DNA of 64,000 bases from the NCBI GenBank assembly GCA_002007465.1, contig LNAC01000773.1, positions 636,564 to 700,563 of the forward strand, given 5' to 3'. The position numbers and the translations under genes are program-made. Below are positions 23,332-34,879 of the stretch, one piece after another. This stretch comes from Ailurus styani (lineage: Eukaryota; Chordata; Mammalia; Carnivora; Ailuridae). The notes under the pieces were generated by a model that did no database searches, was not told the origin of the DNA, and saw only the letters and a list, made by a program, of their open reading frames with translations. Each line of letters starts with the position of its first letter. The first letter of the stretch is position 1.

Positions 23332-23467
23332 CCATAACAAATGCCTGGATGATCTTGCTCATTCACCAGCCAGAACCATGGCTGATACCATTGTCCCAGC
23401 AGTACATGACCCACTTGCACCCTTCTTTTCTCTCTATTCGGAAGAGAAGAAGACCTGGAAGGAATGG
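23332..23467 (+). other. Candidate orphan exon, function unknown
   Basis: A 45-base pyrimidine-rich tract ends in 'ctggcag' at 23331, a strong 3' splice-site pattern. At 23468 'gtgagt' is a consensus 5' splice site. The 136-base interval between them contains 'agaaccatgg', an excellent Kozak start (ATG 23378-23380). From that ATG exactly 30 codons are open up to the donor: MADTIVPAVHDPLAPFFSLY and then SEEKKTWKEW, rich in acidic and lysine residues at the end. The frame is also open back to the acceptor, so it could be an internal coding exon (incoming phase 2, outgoing phase 0). I do not recognise the peptide, and no partner exon was found nearby. It could be an exon of an unannotated transcript or a chance coincidence of signals. 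Confidence 0.3.
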
Positions 23468-23978
23468 GTGAGTTTTTATATGAAGGCAAAAATGTGGAGG
23501 CTGGGCAGAGGGCAAGATTGGCCACTGGGCAGGCATCACAACACAATAACAGAATATTATGAATAAAATATAACCAACATATAAAAGAACATTATATAGA
23601 ATCAAAGAAAAACCCCGAAGACAGACTCCATTTTGCCTCTTTATTATACTTGCCTGCTCGGTTCAGCCCCTGAGGGGTACCACCATTATATGGTGCAATG
23701 ATAACTTCAGTGGAAGCAGCTTTGTTCTGGAGGTTTGTAAACTCCTTAAAATCAAGGGTGTTATTACTTACAGCTCACAGGAGATGTTACAACATATGGC
23801 AGATAAGCTCTGTAGCAGGATTGAGTCTAAGTCTCATTTCAATCCTGCAAATGTTGAGAACGTGGTGAGCCTCTGACACACTGGAAATGCAGAGGTTCAC
23901 ATCTGTATTTGGTAAGAATGGAAGAGACAAGTTGTTTTTATCCAGTAATATCAGACATTGTGTGGGCCTTTGGGGTAA
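23468..23978. other. Intergenic, nothing recognised
   Basis: If the preceding segment is an exon, this would be intron. No repeat recognised. Confidence 0.4.
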
Positions 23979-23996
23979 TAACACTTATGATTTCTT

Positions 23997-24480
23997 TTTT
24001 TATTACATATAATGTATTATTTGCCCCAGGGGTACAGGTCTGTGAACCATCAGGCTTACACCTTTCACAGCACTCACCATAGCACAAACCCTCCCCAATG
24101 TCCATAACCCAGCCACCCTACCCTACCCTCCCACCTCCCAGTAACCCTCAGTTTGTTTCATGAGATTAAGAGTCTCTTATGGTTTGTCTCCTTCCTGATC
24201 CCATCTTGTTTCATTATTTTTCCCTCCCTACCCCCATGACTCCCCACCCTGCCCCTCAAGTTCCTCGTATCAGAGAGATCATATGATAATTGTCTATGAT
24301 TGACTTACTTTACTTAGCATAATACCCTCTAGTTCCATCCACATTGTTGCAAGCAGAAAGATTTCATTTTTTGATGGCTGCATAGTATTCCACTGTATAT
24401 ATATATCCCACATCTTCTTTATCCCTTTATCCATTCATCTGTTGATGGACATCTAAGTTCTTTCCATAGTTTGGCTATTG
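23997..24480 (-). mobile_element. Carnivore L1 3' end, antisense, with target duplication
   Basis: T-rich edge, 'gccccaggggtacaggtctg', 'ccctcagtttgtttcatgag', 'tctagttccatccacattg', 'tatccattcatctgttgatg' and 'ccatagtttggctattg'. The left flank 'taacacttatgatttctt' (23979-23996) and right flank 'taacacgtatgatttctt' (24481-24498) are an 18-base target duplication with one difference, giving exact ends. It is a 484-base 5'-truncated insertion with ORF2 C-terminus and 3' UTR only. Confidence 0.95.
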
Positions 24481-24498
24481 TAACACGTATGATTTCTT

Positions 24499-25385
24499 GA
24501 GTCCCTAATTCATGTCAGTTTATATACTCTGATACCAGTCCTCTGGAGTCTTATTTAAAAGTATTCTGAACCTGCAGCTGGCCTCACTGATAGAATGCAG
24601 TGGAGAACTGTCAGTGTCTGCCACAGACTGTGGAGGAATATATGCAATATGTGAAACATACATCTGTCACCTCTATACCAGACCACATAATCCTCTTAGC
24701 AGTCTTATAAAGTAGGTATAGTGAATTACATTTTACACATAAGGAAATCAAGCCCCTACTTCCACTTCCAAACATGTAATCATGCTCACTTCTGCTTTTA
24801 ATCTCTCTCCTCTCATCTGAAAGCCCATTTCTTTCTTCTTCCTATGTCCAGCTCACATTCAGCCTCCTTGATGCAACCTCCTCTGGCTACTCATACCCTT
24901 ACTAATATCTCCATTCCCTGAGTTATGGAAGGACATGTGATTGTATGAGCCCTCCAGGAGGAAGACTCTTTCCTTTGAACCCCCATAATACTTTTCACAG
25001 GTCTGGTCCCATAAGCTTTATATAAATTTGTGTGGATAGATAAGATTAGGGGAAAGACAAATAAAAGAATCCCTGCATGTAGTCTGACATTAAAATTACT
25101 ACAAAGAAAGAAGACCTGAAATCTAGTCATGAAAATCTTGTCAAAACAGGAGGAAGCTGAGTAAGCAAGCAGGGCACAGAGTCTTAGTAGAAGTGGCTGG
25201 GACTTGAGAGAAGGGCCAGCAGGCATTGGTATCACCAGTTCTTAGCTTTTCATTCCCCTGTTTTCCTTTCTTCCTTAAGCCTCACATATTTGATGATCTT
25301 GTTTTTTGCAATCAAAAACAAATGATGGGGTCTGATAAAGACTTCTGTATTACTGCTAGGTTCAAGAAAGCAGTCTGAGGTGAAA
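24499..25385. other. Intergenic; possible MIR and L2 traces
   Basis: A short antisense MIR-like patch lies at 24690-24765 ('tcttataaagtaggtatag', 'acataaggaaatcaagc'). An L2-like segment may lie at 24815-25020. The 114-codon minus frame at 24891-25235 has no recognisable family. Confidence 0.4.
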
Positions 25386-25520
25386 TAGGTGATGGGAATT
25401 AAGGAGTACACTTGTTGTGATGAGCACTGGGTGATGTATACAATTGTTGAATCACTATATAGTGCACCTGAAACTAATATAACAATTTATGTTAATTATA
25501 CTGGAATTAAAACTAAAAAA
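25386..25520 (+). mobile_element. L1 3' terminal fragment
   Basis: 'aggtgatgggaattaagg', 'gatgagcactgggtgatg', 'gcacctgaaactaatat' and 'ttaattatactgg' match a second carnivore L1 3' subtype, about 135 bases, with an A-rich end. Confidence 0.85.
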
Positions 25521-26980
25521 TGAACAAGTGTTTGTGGTGGTTTAGATTACTAAATATCACAGCTATCACATAATATAGGAATAAAGCTGCCATTGGAGTT
25601 CTGAAACTGAAATTCAGAAATATACATACAACTTAAAAGTCAAGGAAAAAAGATAGCAGTCTAAGGGGATGTTTTACATAACTGAATGTGCTCTTTGCCC
25701 CATTTTACAAGAACAATGCAATGAAATATTTTAAATTGGGACAATCTCAGTAAAGCTGGGTTGAGCTATTGCTATACCCATCTAAGTGCCATCTAGTCAA
25801 CATGTGAAGATATTAAAAGAGCAACCAAAAAGGAATGATTAGTTTCCCATCCCAGTGAGCTTCACTGTCTGTGTGTACAGAGATTCAAATATCTTAAAAA
25901 CCACTTTAATATTCATTATTTCATTTAATATTAATCACAATTTTGTCATTTTCTAGGCCAGAAAACCAAGGCACTGAGATATTAAATCAAGGGGCAAGGA
26001 GGAAGTGTGATAAATGTATAACTGTCTCTGAAGGACTCATGTAGAATACTTGTTCTCAGGGACTAGGGAAGAACTAACTGAAGATTCATTAGGGACGTTG
26101 GGGGTGGAGATGGGATGAGTATTTCCATAAAGTAAATTATGAGTTCCACATCATTGGAAAAATGTAAGCAGAGTTAGGATTACCACCTGGCAAGGACTTA
26201 GAGTGGGGACTCCAAGAGTCAGATAAGAAGGCATCATAAGGATGATCTAGTCCTTCCAAAATTATAGACTCTATAACTTGCTTGAGAACATAGGTGAAAT
26301 GTGGATAGTGATACTGACTGGGAGTTGTATGCAATCTAGAATCTGATTCTCAGTTCCACAGCCAACCTGAACATAACCTATCTTGCTCATGTACCTGCAA
26401 ACCGCTATTTCTGTAGAGGACTCAATGGCTAAGATACAGCAGGCCTTGTTTATCAGTTTGAGGGCTTAGCTTGGCTTCTTTGTCCATTTCCAATGCCCCC
26501 AACGTTTCAAACAGTATATGCTGTTTTGAGTAAACAATTAGGGGAAGAGTGGAAAAATTCTGATCTGCAGATCTCAAATAGTCATAAAATTAGCCCTTTA
26601 AGTTTGAAATGAAAGGTCTTCTGCATTCGTGCTCCCCGCTGTCTCTTTCATCTTTAATTGATTAAGTGCAATTCACTTAGTGCTGAATACCACTTACAAC
26701 TTATGAGCTGACAGAGTTTAGACCCCTTAGATTTAATTTTTTTTTTATTTTCAGGTCCCTGTGGTGTGTGTGCAAACTGCGGCCCTGTTCAAGATGGAGA
26801 AAACTTAATATAAGCAACTTAGTATGTATCATGTTTTTCAATTACAAGAAGCCTTCTCATAGTCACAGGTTAGAGAACAGTTTCAACTTTATAGAGATGA
26901 AGAATTTGAGGCTCAAGAAATGGAAAATGATTTGGGTCATGTTTATGACTCTCTTTGCTAAGTTCCAATTTCAAACCCTT
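25521..26980. other. Intergenic, unclassified
   Basis: A weak antisense MIR may lie at 25905-25990. Otherwise no repeat family or exon is recognised. A poly-T run occurs at 26735. Confidence 0.4.
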
Positions 26981-27039
26981 TCTTTTTTTTTAATTTTATT
27001 TTTATTCTTTGCCCAAGGGGTACAGGTCTGTGAATCATG
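26981..27039 (-). mobile_element. Very short L1 3' fragment, antisense
   Basis: Poly-T followed by 'ttctttgcccaaggggtac' and 'ggtctgtgaatcatgag'. Only about 40 bases of L1 3' UTR remain, a severely 5'-truncated insertion. Confidence 0.8.
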
Positions 27040-27104
27040 AGTAAACGAACAATACAGGGATTATAGAGTATAGTGCAGAAGCAACCTTTTAATGTCATTC
27101 AATA

Positions 27105-27305
27105 ATTGGTAACACCCCACATGGATGCAGAGCATTTTATGTGATCTGAGTATTCTCCTCCTGTCTCATCATCATTTTGATCAACTATGAAGTAGGCAAG
27201 GTGTGTACTCCAAGCTCCCTCTAACAGATAAAGAGTTGTCTAAGGACATACAACGGTTAAGTATTAGATCTTGGACTAGAATCCTCAACTCTTGCTCTTA
27301 ACACT
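27105..27305 (-). repeat. MIR relic, antisense
   Basis: 'gcagagcattttatgtg', 'ctatgaagtaggcaagg', 'aaggacatacaacggtta' and 'cctcaactcttgctctta' in antisense MIR order. Confidence 0.65.
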
Positions 27306-27639
27306 ATGTCCTGGAAATATTTTGAAGCAGTATCTGGCAACCTTGGAAGGAAAACAAATGCAAAATAATCCAGGCAAGTGTTGTTTAAAGATATGATATT
27401 TTCAATTACTCTCAAGTGAAGACAGGAGAATTACTTACCTCTTATGTGTTATGATCCAAACAGAATCAGGCCACAGTAGATTCTGGGGATGTGAAAAGAC
27501 AAAATGAGAACAGGTGGGATTCTTTAGCACCCCAAGCAGCAGCAGTAACCCTAATTCTGTGCTCTTATTGCTAGAGTGCTCTATTTTCACTGGCTGAAAT
27601 TCTCAACCCTTTGACACTGGGACAGACACAGAGTGGTAG
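27306..27639. other. Intergenic, nothing recognised
   Basis: No repeat or gene signal recognised. Confidence 0.4.
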
Positions 27640-27890
27640 AATTTTGGGCTTTGCCCGTTGAGAGTTGTGTAACCTTAGACAAATTGATCTCTTTAAATTT
27701 CATTTTCTTTTTTTTTCTTTTGAGCTTCATTTTCTCTATTATAAGATGGGGCCAAAAATATCTACCACAGAGGGCTATTCATTTATTCATATAATAAATC
27801 TTTATTGAATGTTTACTATATGCAAGGAACTGTGTTGGGAACTGGAAAATAGTAATAAGCCCACATAGAACATGGGCATTCTAGAATTAC
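27640..27890 (+). repeat. MIR relic followed by L2/MIR-like end
   Basis: 27640-27775 is a sense MIR ('gttgtgtaaccttagac', 'cattttctctattataag') with a small internal T-rich insertion. 27778-27890 ('ttcatttattcatataat', 'gtttactatatgcaagg') is an L2- or MIR3-like end in the opposite direction. Confidence 0.55.
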
Positions 27891-27984
27891 TAAAATGATG
27901 TGTGCAAACTGCTTGTCACAGTACCTGTTCATGACAACTATTTCAATCAATGATAGCTATTATTTTAGTAGAATGAGATAGGAG

Positions 27985-28175
27985 GTTTTGGCAGGTAAGA
28001 GACCAGACCTCGGTTGTAGTTACAGTTTAGACTATTAGCTCCACATATTAGTCATTAGAACTTGGGCAAGTTTTTGAATCTCACATACCTCAATTTTCTC
28101 ACCTGTAAAATAACTAATAATGGTCATAACTGTTGTAAAAGCTTGGGAAGATCAAATAAGGATGAATGTGAAACT
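27985..28175 (+). repeat. MIR relic
   Basis: 'agagaccagacctcggttg', 'cttgggcaagtttttgaat', 'ctcacctgtaaaataac' and 'agatcaaataaggatgaatg'. Confidence 0.7.
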
Positions 28176-28748
28176 TTCAGCAAGTCTTCTTCCCTCTAAA
28201 GGCTAATGACTCAAGACTGAAACAAGTCTAGTTTGATCAAAAATAAAAAGCCTTTCAAGGAGAGTGTCTCTTGAGCTGCTTGAAATTTGTTGAGAGCAAA
28301 AAGAAAAGCAAAAGGAAGAACTATTGTTAGAAGAGCGGATAAGTCCAATGACATTCTAAGTACAGATATGGCAGGGAAATAGTTTATAGTTGACACACAA
28401 GAAGTTCCCTTCCTCACATCCATCACAGGTGAGAAAATGCTGTCATTGTATGCATGGTCTTTGCTTATAATATGCTCAAAACACCCCCTTTGCAAAGCCC
28501 TTCTGTCTTGAGCCCCAAAATTCAGCAAAGCCAAGTCTTCCTCTCTCACCTTGCTCATAGATCATATTTCCAATAAAGTTTAGTTCTTTCCACCTAGTTG
28601 TTTCTGTGTCCTTGATGACCTCTATATCTAGGATGGTGCTGCCATTAGCATTTGGAGTCCCCAAAGAATAACTGGGGATACAGAGGGACCAGAAGTAACA
28701 TGGCCTTGCAGAAAACTAGCCTCTACCTGGCTTTTAAAAAAATCTGTG
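28176..28748. other. Intergenic, nothing recognised
   Basis: A 115-codon minus frame at 28211-28558 has no recognisable motif. No repeat family seen. Confidence 0.4.
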
Positions 28749-28970
28749 ATGGGCGCCTGGGTGGCTCAGTGGGTTAAAGCCTCTGCTTTCGGCTCAGGTC
28801 ATGATCTCAGGGTCCTGGGATCGAGGCCCGCATCAGGCTCCCTGCTCAGCGGGGAGCCTGCTTCCCCCCTCTCTCTCTCTCTCTGCCTGCCTCTCTGCCT
28901 CCTTGTGATCTCTCTCCCTCTGTGAAATAAATAAATAAAATCTTTAAAAATAAATAAAAATAAATAAAAA
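28749..28970 (+). mobile_element. Young tRNA-Lys SINE (mustelid-type)
   Basis: Near-consensus copy: 'gggcgcctgggtggctcag', 'tgggttaaagcctctgc', 'ggtcatgatctcagggtcc', a CT-rich region, and an 'aaataaataaaatctttaaa' tail that has grown. Flanks 'aaaaaaatctg' on the left and 'aaaaaatctg' on the right suggest the target duplication. The tRNA-derived head holds the internal Pol III promoter boxes. Confidence 0.95.
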
Positions 28971-28984
28971 ATCTGGGGTATATT

Positions 28985-29655
28985 GGGTGTGTAACTTATA
29001 CACAATAAAATTCAATTAAAAATGTACAGCTAATGAGTTTTGATAAATACATAAATCTGTGTAACCACTACCATATTTGACATATAGAATATTTTCATAA
29101 CCTCCAAAATTATGTCATGTTTTTTTGTAATCAGTTCCCCCATCCCTGGTCCTAGGGAACTACTAATCTACTTTCTGCTTATATAGATTTGTCTTCTCTG
29201 TACATTTCACATAAATGTAATCATACAAGTGGTCTTTTGTAATTGGCTTCTTTCACTTAGCATAGTTTTGAGGTTCATCCATGTGATGGATATATCAGTA
29301 CCTCATTTCTTTTTACTGTCAGAAAGATTCTATTATATTGATACATTATACCTTGTTTCACCTTGTTGATGAACATTTGGATTATTTCCAGATTGGGGAC
29401 ATTACAAATAAAGCTGCTATGAACATTAGTGTAAAAGTCTGTGCGCATACATATATTTTCATTTTTCTTTGGTTAAATATCTAGGAGTAAGTCATGTGGT
29501 AAGACTATTTAACTTTATAAGATATGGAAAACTATTTCCTAAAGTTACTATACCACTTTGGATTCTCACCAGCAATGTATGAGTATTCCAGTCATACACT
29601 CTTTCCAACACTTGGCATTGTCAGTCTTTTACATTTTCTTAGTGTGTGATTTTAT
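28985..29655 (-). mobile_element. Old L1 (L1M-type) 3' end, antisense
   Basis: 'gagttttgataaatac', 'ctttctgcttatatagattt', 'ttcacttagcatag', 'gttcatccatgtgatgg', 'ttgttgatgaacatttgg', 'agctgctatgaacatt' and 'tctcaccagcaatgtatgag' follow antisense L1 ORF2 to 3' UTR order. Confidence 0.85.
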
Positions 29656-29674
29656 AGAAGATCCTGAAGGGCCA

Positions 29675-29831
29675 GGGCACCTGGGTGGCTCAGTTGGCTA
29701 AGGGATCAAGCCTTGCATCAGGTTCCTTGTTCAATGGGGAGCCTGCTTCTCCCTCTCCCTCTGCCTGCCACTCCCCTTGTTTGTGCTCTCTCACTGTTAA
29801 ATAAATAAATAAAATCTTTAAAAAAAAAAAA
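29675..29831 (+). mobile_element. tRNA-Lys SINE with internal deletion
   Basis: The head 'ggcacctgggtggctcag' is followed almost directly by 'atcaagccttgcatcagg', so the usual 'gcctttggctcaggtcatg' segment is missing. The tail is 'taaataaataaaatcttt' plus A-run. Flanks 29657-29674 and 29832-29849 ('gaagatcctgaagggcca' / 'gaagatgctggaaggcca') are an 18-base target duplication with three differences. Confidence 0.92.
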
Positions 29832-29849
29832 GAAGATGCTGGAAGGCCA

Positions 29850-30792
29850 TGAGTCATTTGTTCCTTCTCCTATTGGTTGCTCACTATTATCCCTATGCCT
29901 ATGTCCTTTAAAGAATATTGTATGGAATGGAAGGAGAAGATGCATTAAGGATAGGGCATCAGGAAAGCTCCCTTTACCTATCCAAAGAGTCTTCATAGGG
30001 ACAAGGAAGCAATCTAGGTCTATGAAGAACAAACATTAATGGTATGGAAACTTCAAAGAGGCAGATTTGGGATTCCTACAGCATAGAACTTTCTAAAGTT
30101 TACAACTGTCTAACAATAAAGTAAACTTCATTAAGAAAAGAGCTTTCTGTCATGGGAGGTATTCAAGTAGTAATTGGATGAATACTTCAGGGGATGTTGT
30201 GAAACAGATAAAGGTTGGAGGAACACCCTCAAATGTTTCTATGAGAGTGTGAAGTAAACAATATTGAAATTTTGTGACTTCTGACTCTTCTCTGCGTTTT
30301 CACCTGGACTTCTGGCTAACCCATAGTCTTTAACGCCCTGATGTCAAAAATGTCTAGAAATCAATCCTCACTATAGTAAGCTAAAGGTTTCCCTTTTTCA
30401 ATGTCTGAGTTGTAGTACCTTCCCCAAATAAGAAGCTCTAATGGTAGAATTTCAAGCAAAGTAACAATCAGTGAGTAATATATTTTGGCTAGAATCTCCT
30501 GCCTGTCACCACTCTCATTAGACATAGCACCCCTAGATCATTATCCAGTCTACTTACTGGCTAATAATGTGAGACTTGACAGAAGTCAAAAAGAAAGGAA
30601 ACAAAGTTTCCAAATACGATTTTCAAAGCAGGGCAATGGATGAGGACTAACAAACTCGCTCTCAGCTTGGTTTTCACATCCACATAGACCTATCGAAAAT
30701 TGTCCATCTGCCAACTCTTTTTTTATATCCAACACTCTCTAGCACTGATATGGTACTGTATGTTTTTAGAATAGTGCTTATATTGGCTGACA

Positions 30793-30834
<42 letters not shown>

Positions 30835-32404
30835 ATCAGGAATGATGTATCTTTTATTCATCTTCACACTTTAAGTGTCTGTCAGACTGTCAAGTCATCC
30901 TATCTTCTGTAAGGATGTATTACTGTAAAGGAAACTGGTTGTGACTTGCCACCAGGCCTCAGGGATTCAATCTGCAGGGAGACCCCGAAGAGCTGTGCCA
31001 GAGTAAAATGTCTCCAAGCCACATGATCCTCTTCTTCATAAAAATAAACCAAGAAAGAAATAGGATGAAATTGCATCAAGGAAATGTTTATTTGGATCTG
31101 GAGATGAACTTGTGTACATGAGTAAACAAAAAATGGAATCAGTATACTCGGGGATGGCTAAAGCACCAGCTATGAAATGGATTTGTGTTGACCTATAGTG
31201 GAGGCAGGGCACTGGGCTAAGTGGCCTCGAGTGTATTTGTCATAGTAGCAGCTGTATAGAGGACACATTGTGTTCCTCTTCCATCTTTTTTTTCCTGCCT
31301 AGATGGCTTTTAATTGTTCTCATATGAAAATATCATTTATAAGTGTATTGGCAGATTATTTTTCAAAATCCTGAGAGAAGCATCTATGGGTAGCATCATC
31401 TTGAAATATGAAGTCCCCTCATCTAGGTCATTCCAGGAAGATAATTGAGACACAGAGAGGGAATATGATTGACTCCCAGTGATTCTAGGTGAAAGAAAAA
31501 GAAGTCTTAACTTTTTGTCATATCCAACCCCAGGCCCCAGAGAGAGCACTGAAAGTCTAAGTATCAACAGTGGTGGAAGTCATGGTTTTGATTAACTCAG
31601 TCAACTTCAGCCATCATTGCAGAGGATAAAGGAATGCTGAAAATTGGCCATTAACTTCACCATGGATATAGAGTGTTTCAGACACAAGACTGCACTCCAG
31701 CTCACTATATGCCAACTTTGATTTGGTGGTGTAGGTGAAGGCTTAATCTGATGATCTACCAGTAGTATTGGCTCAAGAATCAGTGTGAGTTGAGGCCTAC
31801 TGTGAAGTCTCTGAGGAGACAGAGCTATGAAAAACTGAAGAAAGCTAATAGGTTTACTTCTCTGATTCTGGGCTCTCTATGGACACTGGATTCCTCAGTT
31901 ATTATTAAATTAAAACTTGGGAGCTTCCATGATCTCCCAAGTGACTGAACATTGCTGGGTTCAGAACCCACACTTTACATCACAGGTTTTACTACTTAGC
32001 AAAGGAAGAGCAACATGAAACACATTTTAATTGAACCACTTCTCCAGCTTTATCAGCAGATTAGTTTGGAAGGAATCTTTGCTCAAAGTTCTGGGTAGTT
32101 AGTATGATAACTAGCTAATCATGGCTTAAAATAAATATATTTGTTGAATCTCTGGGAAATCCATAAGGTCCAGAGTCACGACCCCAAGTCAACTTGTGTT
32201 CATAAAGATGAGTAGGAACTTTACAAAGACAAAAATCATCTTAGAAAAAAAAACAAAAACAGGTGTTCAGTTGCTGCAGACCCATAGCCTTTTGTACCAG
32301 CTTACACAATGGGCACTAGGCTCAATCCCAACAATATTAAAAGAAACTAAACACCTGATGGATATGGGTTCCAATAAACAAATAAACTTCACAACCACCA
32401 CAAC
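29850..32404. other. Intergenic, mostly unclassified
   Basis: About 2.5 kb in which I recognise only the AT microsatellite. No coding exon seen; the minus frame at 31337-31567 and plus frame at 32196-32471 have no support. Confidence 0.4.
30794..30832. repeat. (TA)n microsatellite
   Basis: About 19 perfect TA units. Confidence 0.96.
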
Positions 32405-32600
32405 TGCCACTTACAGAGTACTTTCTTGGGGACAAACACTGCATTCTTTTTACATTGGTACTTTAATTTAATCATGAAAATAAGCTAATGGAGGCATTCT
32501 TGCCTCATTTGAAGAAATTGAACCTGAAAGATTAGGTTACTTGACTGATTCCACAGTAAGTGGAAGAGCTGAGATTCAAACAAGTCTATCTGATGCAAAA
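32405..32600 (-). repeat. MIR relic, antisense
   Basis: 'cacttacagagtactttc', 'attggtactttaatttaatc', 'ttacttgactgattcc' and 'agtggaagagctgagattca' in antisense MIR order. Confidence 0.65.
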
Positions 32601-33904
32601 GCCAATATTTTTAATTGACTATGCTGAACTGCTTGGCAGAGATGATCTGGTAACAAATATGCTGGCTTTGAGGGAAGAGTCAATTTTTAAGTTGGTGAAA
32701 GCCCTTGAGTTCCTAATTTGTTCCCTCTGCATCCTTCCATTCATTATCAACCATTCCCCTGTTCCCTGGTTCTTTCCCCAGGAAAAGATACAGAAATTTG
32801 GGATGGCTGAGATAGCAAAGCAGGCAGGAACCAATGGTCAACATAAATTTGGAGGAATTTCTGTGGAATTTGTTCATAATTTCCATGTATTATAATTAAT
32901 AATGTGAAAGACACTGATTATTCCTGCTTTATAGATGGTGAATCCAGAGGATAGAGTGTCTACTATGAGACCCAAATGCCCTCAACACTAGTCCAGTGTT
33001 TCTTATTTAATAAGCTATCCTGTGATTGTCTACAGGGCTTCCTGTTGACTGATGCCTTTTTTCTCAGTGATGAGGAAGTGACCCATGCAGTAGAATTAGT
33101 GTTTGGGGCCTGTTTTGTCTCTAGCGTAAAGGGACAGACTGAAAGTTATACTAAACAACATAGCTTGGGTTTTACGTCTCACATCTGGGGTGCTAGAGAA
33201 GCCAATGAAAATTTACTCTGGAAAGTCCATAATGAAAAAAATATCCCTCCTTCCACAATTGAAGGAAAAGCGATTTAACAGGGGCTGCAAAGGAATTCTC
33301 TGGGTATTCCATATTTCTCATCGATCTTTATAAATATACATATAGAACAGAGCAACAAATCATATTTGCTTTCAGAAACACTGTTCCATGTTCATGAGGA
33401 GACTGGTAATTTTATGAGATCTATTGATTTTACCTAAAATAATATGATTTAGTCTTGAACTCCCACACTCATAGCTGAGGAGATGAGTGGTTGGCACTTT
33501 CATTTATGAAGATTTTTTTCCATTGAGAAGCAGAGATTAAGTTTTTTTTTCAAATAACTATGACTTCTCCATCCCACCTTCACATTTTCTCATTGAATAT
33601 CCATAACAAACCAGCTTTGATACAGAGGAAATGAAGCAAAGTTAATTTAGAGGAAAACTCTAGTATGGTATTTATAATAAAATAACAAAAACCACAAAAG
33701 GATTTTTCACAGATTTTGAATTTATTATATAATTTAAAGCAAATACATTTTTAAATCAAGTTAGTATTTTCAAAATTTGGATGAGACAGCATGAAAGGTT
33801 TAAACTTGAACATTTGATAAATATCTTCCCTAAAGGGATAAAGGAGAGAAATAAGGTGTGTGTCTTTGGAGTTAATAATCTAATGTATTATCATATCATT
33901 AAGA
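32601..33904. other. Intergenic, unclassified
   Basis: No family recognised with confidence. Plus frames at 32560-32895 and 32976-33278 look like chance; the first overlaps a MIR. Confidence 0.4.
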
Positions 33905-34085
33905 AATAAAGGGAGGTGTGGGGTGGGGGGGGGAGGAGTGCGTTAAACAGGTGATGAGTATTAAGGAGGGCACTGTTGTGATGGGCACCAGGTGTTGTAT
34001 GTAAGTGATGAATCGCTAAATTCTACACCTGAAAGTATTGCAGTGTATGTTAACACTGGAATTTAAGTAAAAACTTGGAAAAAAG
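33905..34085 (+). mobile_element. L1 3' terminal fragment
   Basis: It starts in the G-rich polypurine part of the L1 3' UTR (33911-33939), then 'ggtgatgagtattaagg', 'gatgggcaccaggtgttg', 'aaattctacacctgaaag' and an A-rich end. It is the same subtype as 25386-25520. Confidence 0.88.
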
Positions 34086-34879
34086 AAATAAAGACTTAAA
34101 AAAGAAATTTTAAAAGTCTTTATGCTTTGTCAATAGTTTTCAGGACAACATTGCTTGGCACATTTTGGATTCTTTCTAGCTTCCTCCTCACACTGGGTTT
34201 TCTTCAGAATCCTCTCTGGCACCTCTGAAACCTTCTGCTTTCCTTCCACCTCCATCTCTCCTACCAAAAATGAGCTCAAATCCAAAGGAAGCCAATTACT
34301 GGAGATGTGTCATGAGTGCATGGAGGGTTTGTTAGCAATCACTTCTTTCAAAATTGCTTCCTTTATGAACTATAATTTCCAAAATTGAAAAAAAATTCTC
34401 CCAAAAGACTGTAATGCTATTTCATAAAACTCTCAAGGAGATCAGAATAGTAACCGCATAAAAGTTGTACCATAAATTATAAACAATCACAGACGTGCCA
34501 AACACGTGAAACTGTCTCCTTCAGAAAAAAACAAATGGATATATAGCTGATACTCAAATCTTAGTATGTTCTAAAGAAGAATTCAACCATGTATAAGGGA
34601 CTGTGAGTATTTTGGATGCTTGGTAGTGTTGGTGGAGGTTGAATATTGGTGTGGCTTTACCTATGGATTCAGCTGGCAGAGAAGATACATGGTAGGCCTG
34701 GAGGGCCCAAAAGCCAACAATAATTTTATACCTAAAATTTCCAGCTTTACTTCCAGTTTCTAGTCTGGCATTTAAGGAGTTTAGAAGTTGCCACTCTATT
34801 TTTACAAGTAAAAAGATGAACAAATTAGAAAATATGATTAACTCTTCTTAGTTCTGACAAAGAAGTGAGGTCATAGGGC
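34086..34879. other. Intergenic, nothing recognised
   Basis: No repeat family or exon recognised. The minus frame at 34554-34823 has no support. Confidence 0.4.

Noticed and set aside
28749..28820. Possible tRNA gene
   Set aside because: The tRNA-like head belongs to the tRNA-Lys-derived SINE; it continues into the SINE body and tail and cannot form a mature tRNA end.
32560..32895. A 111-codon plus-strand frame
   Set aside because: Its first part overlaps an antisense MIR and no coding feature was found in the remainder.
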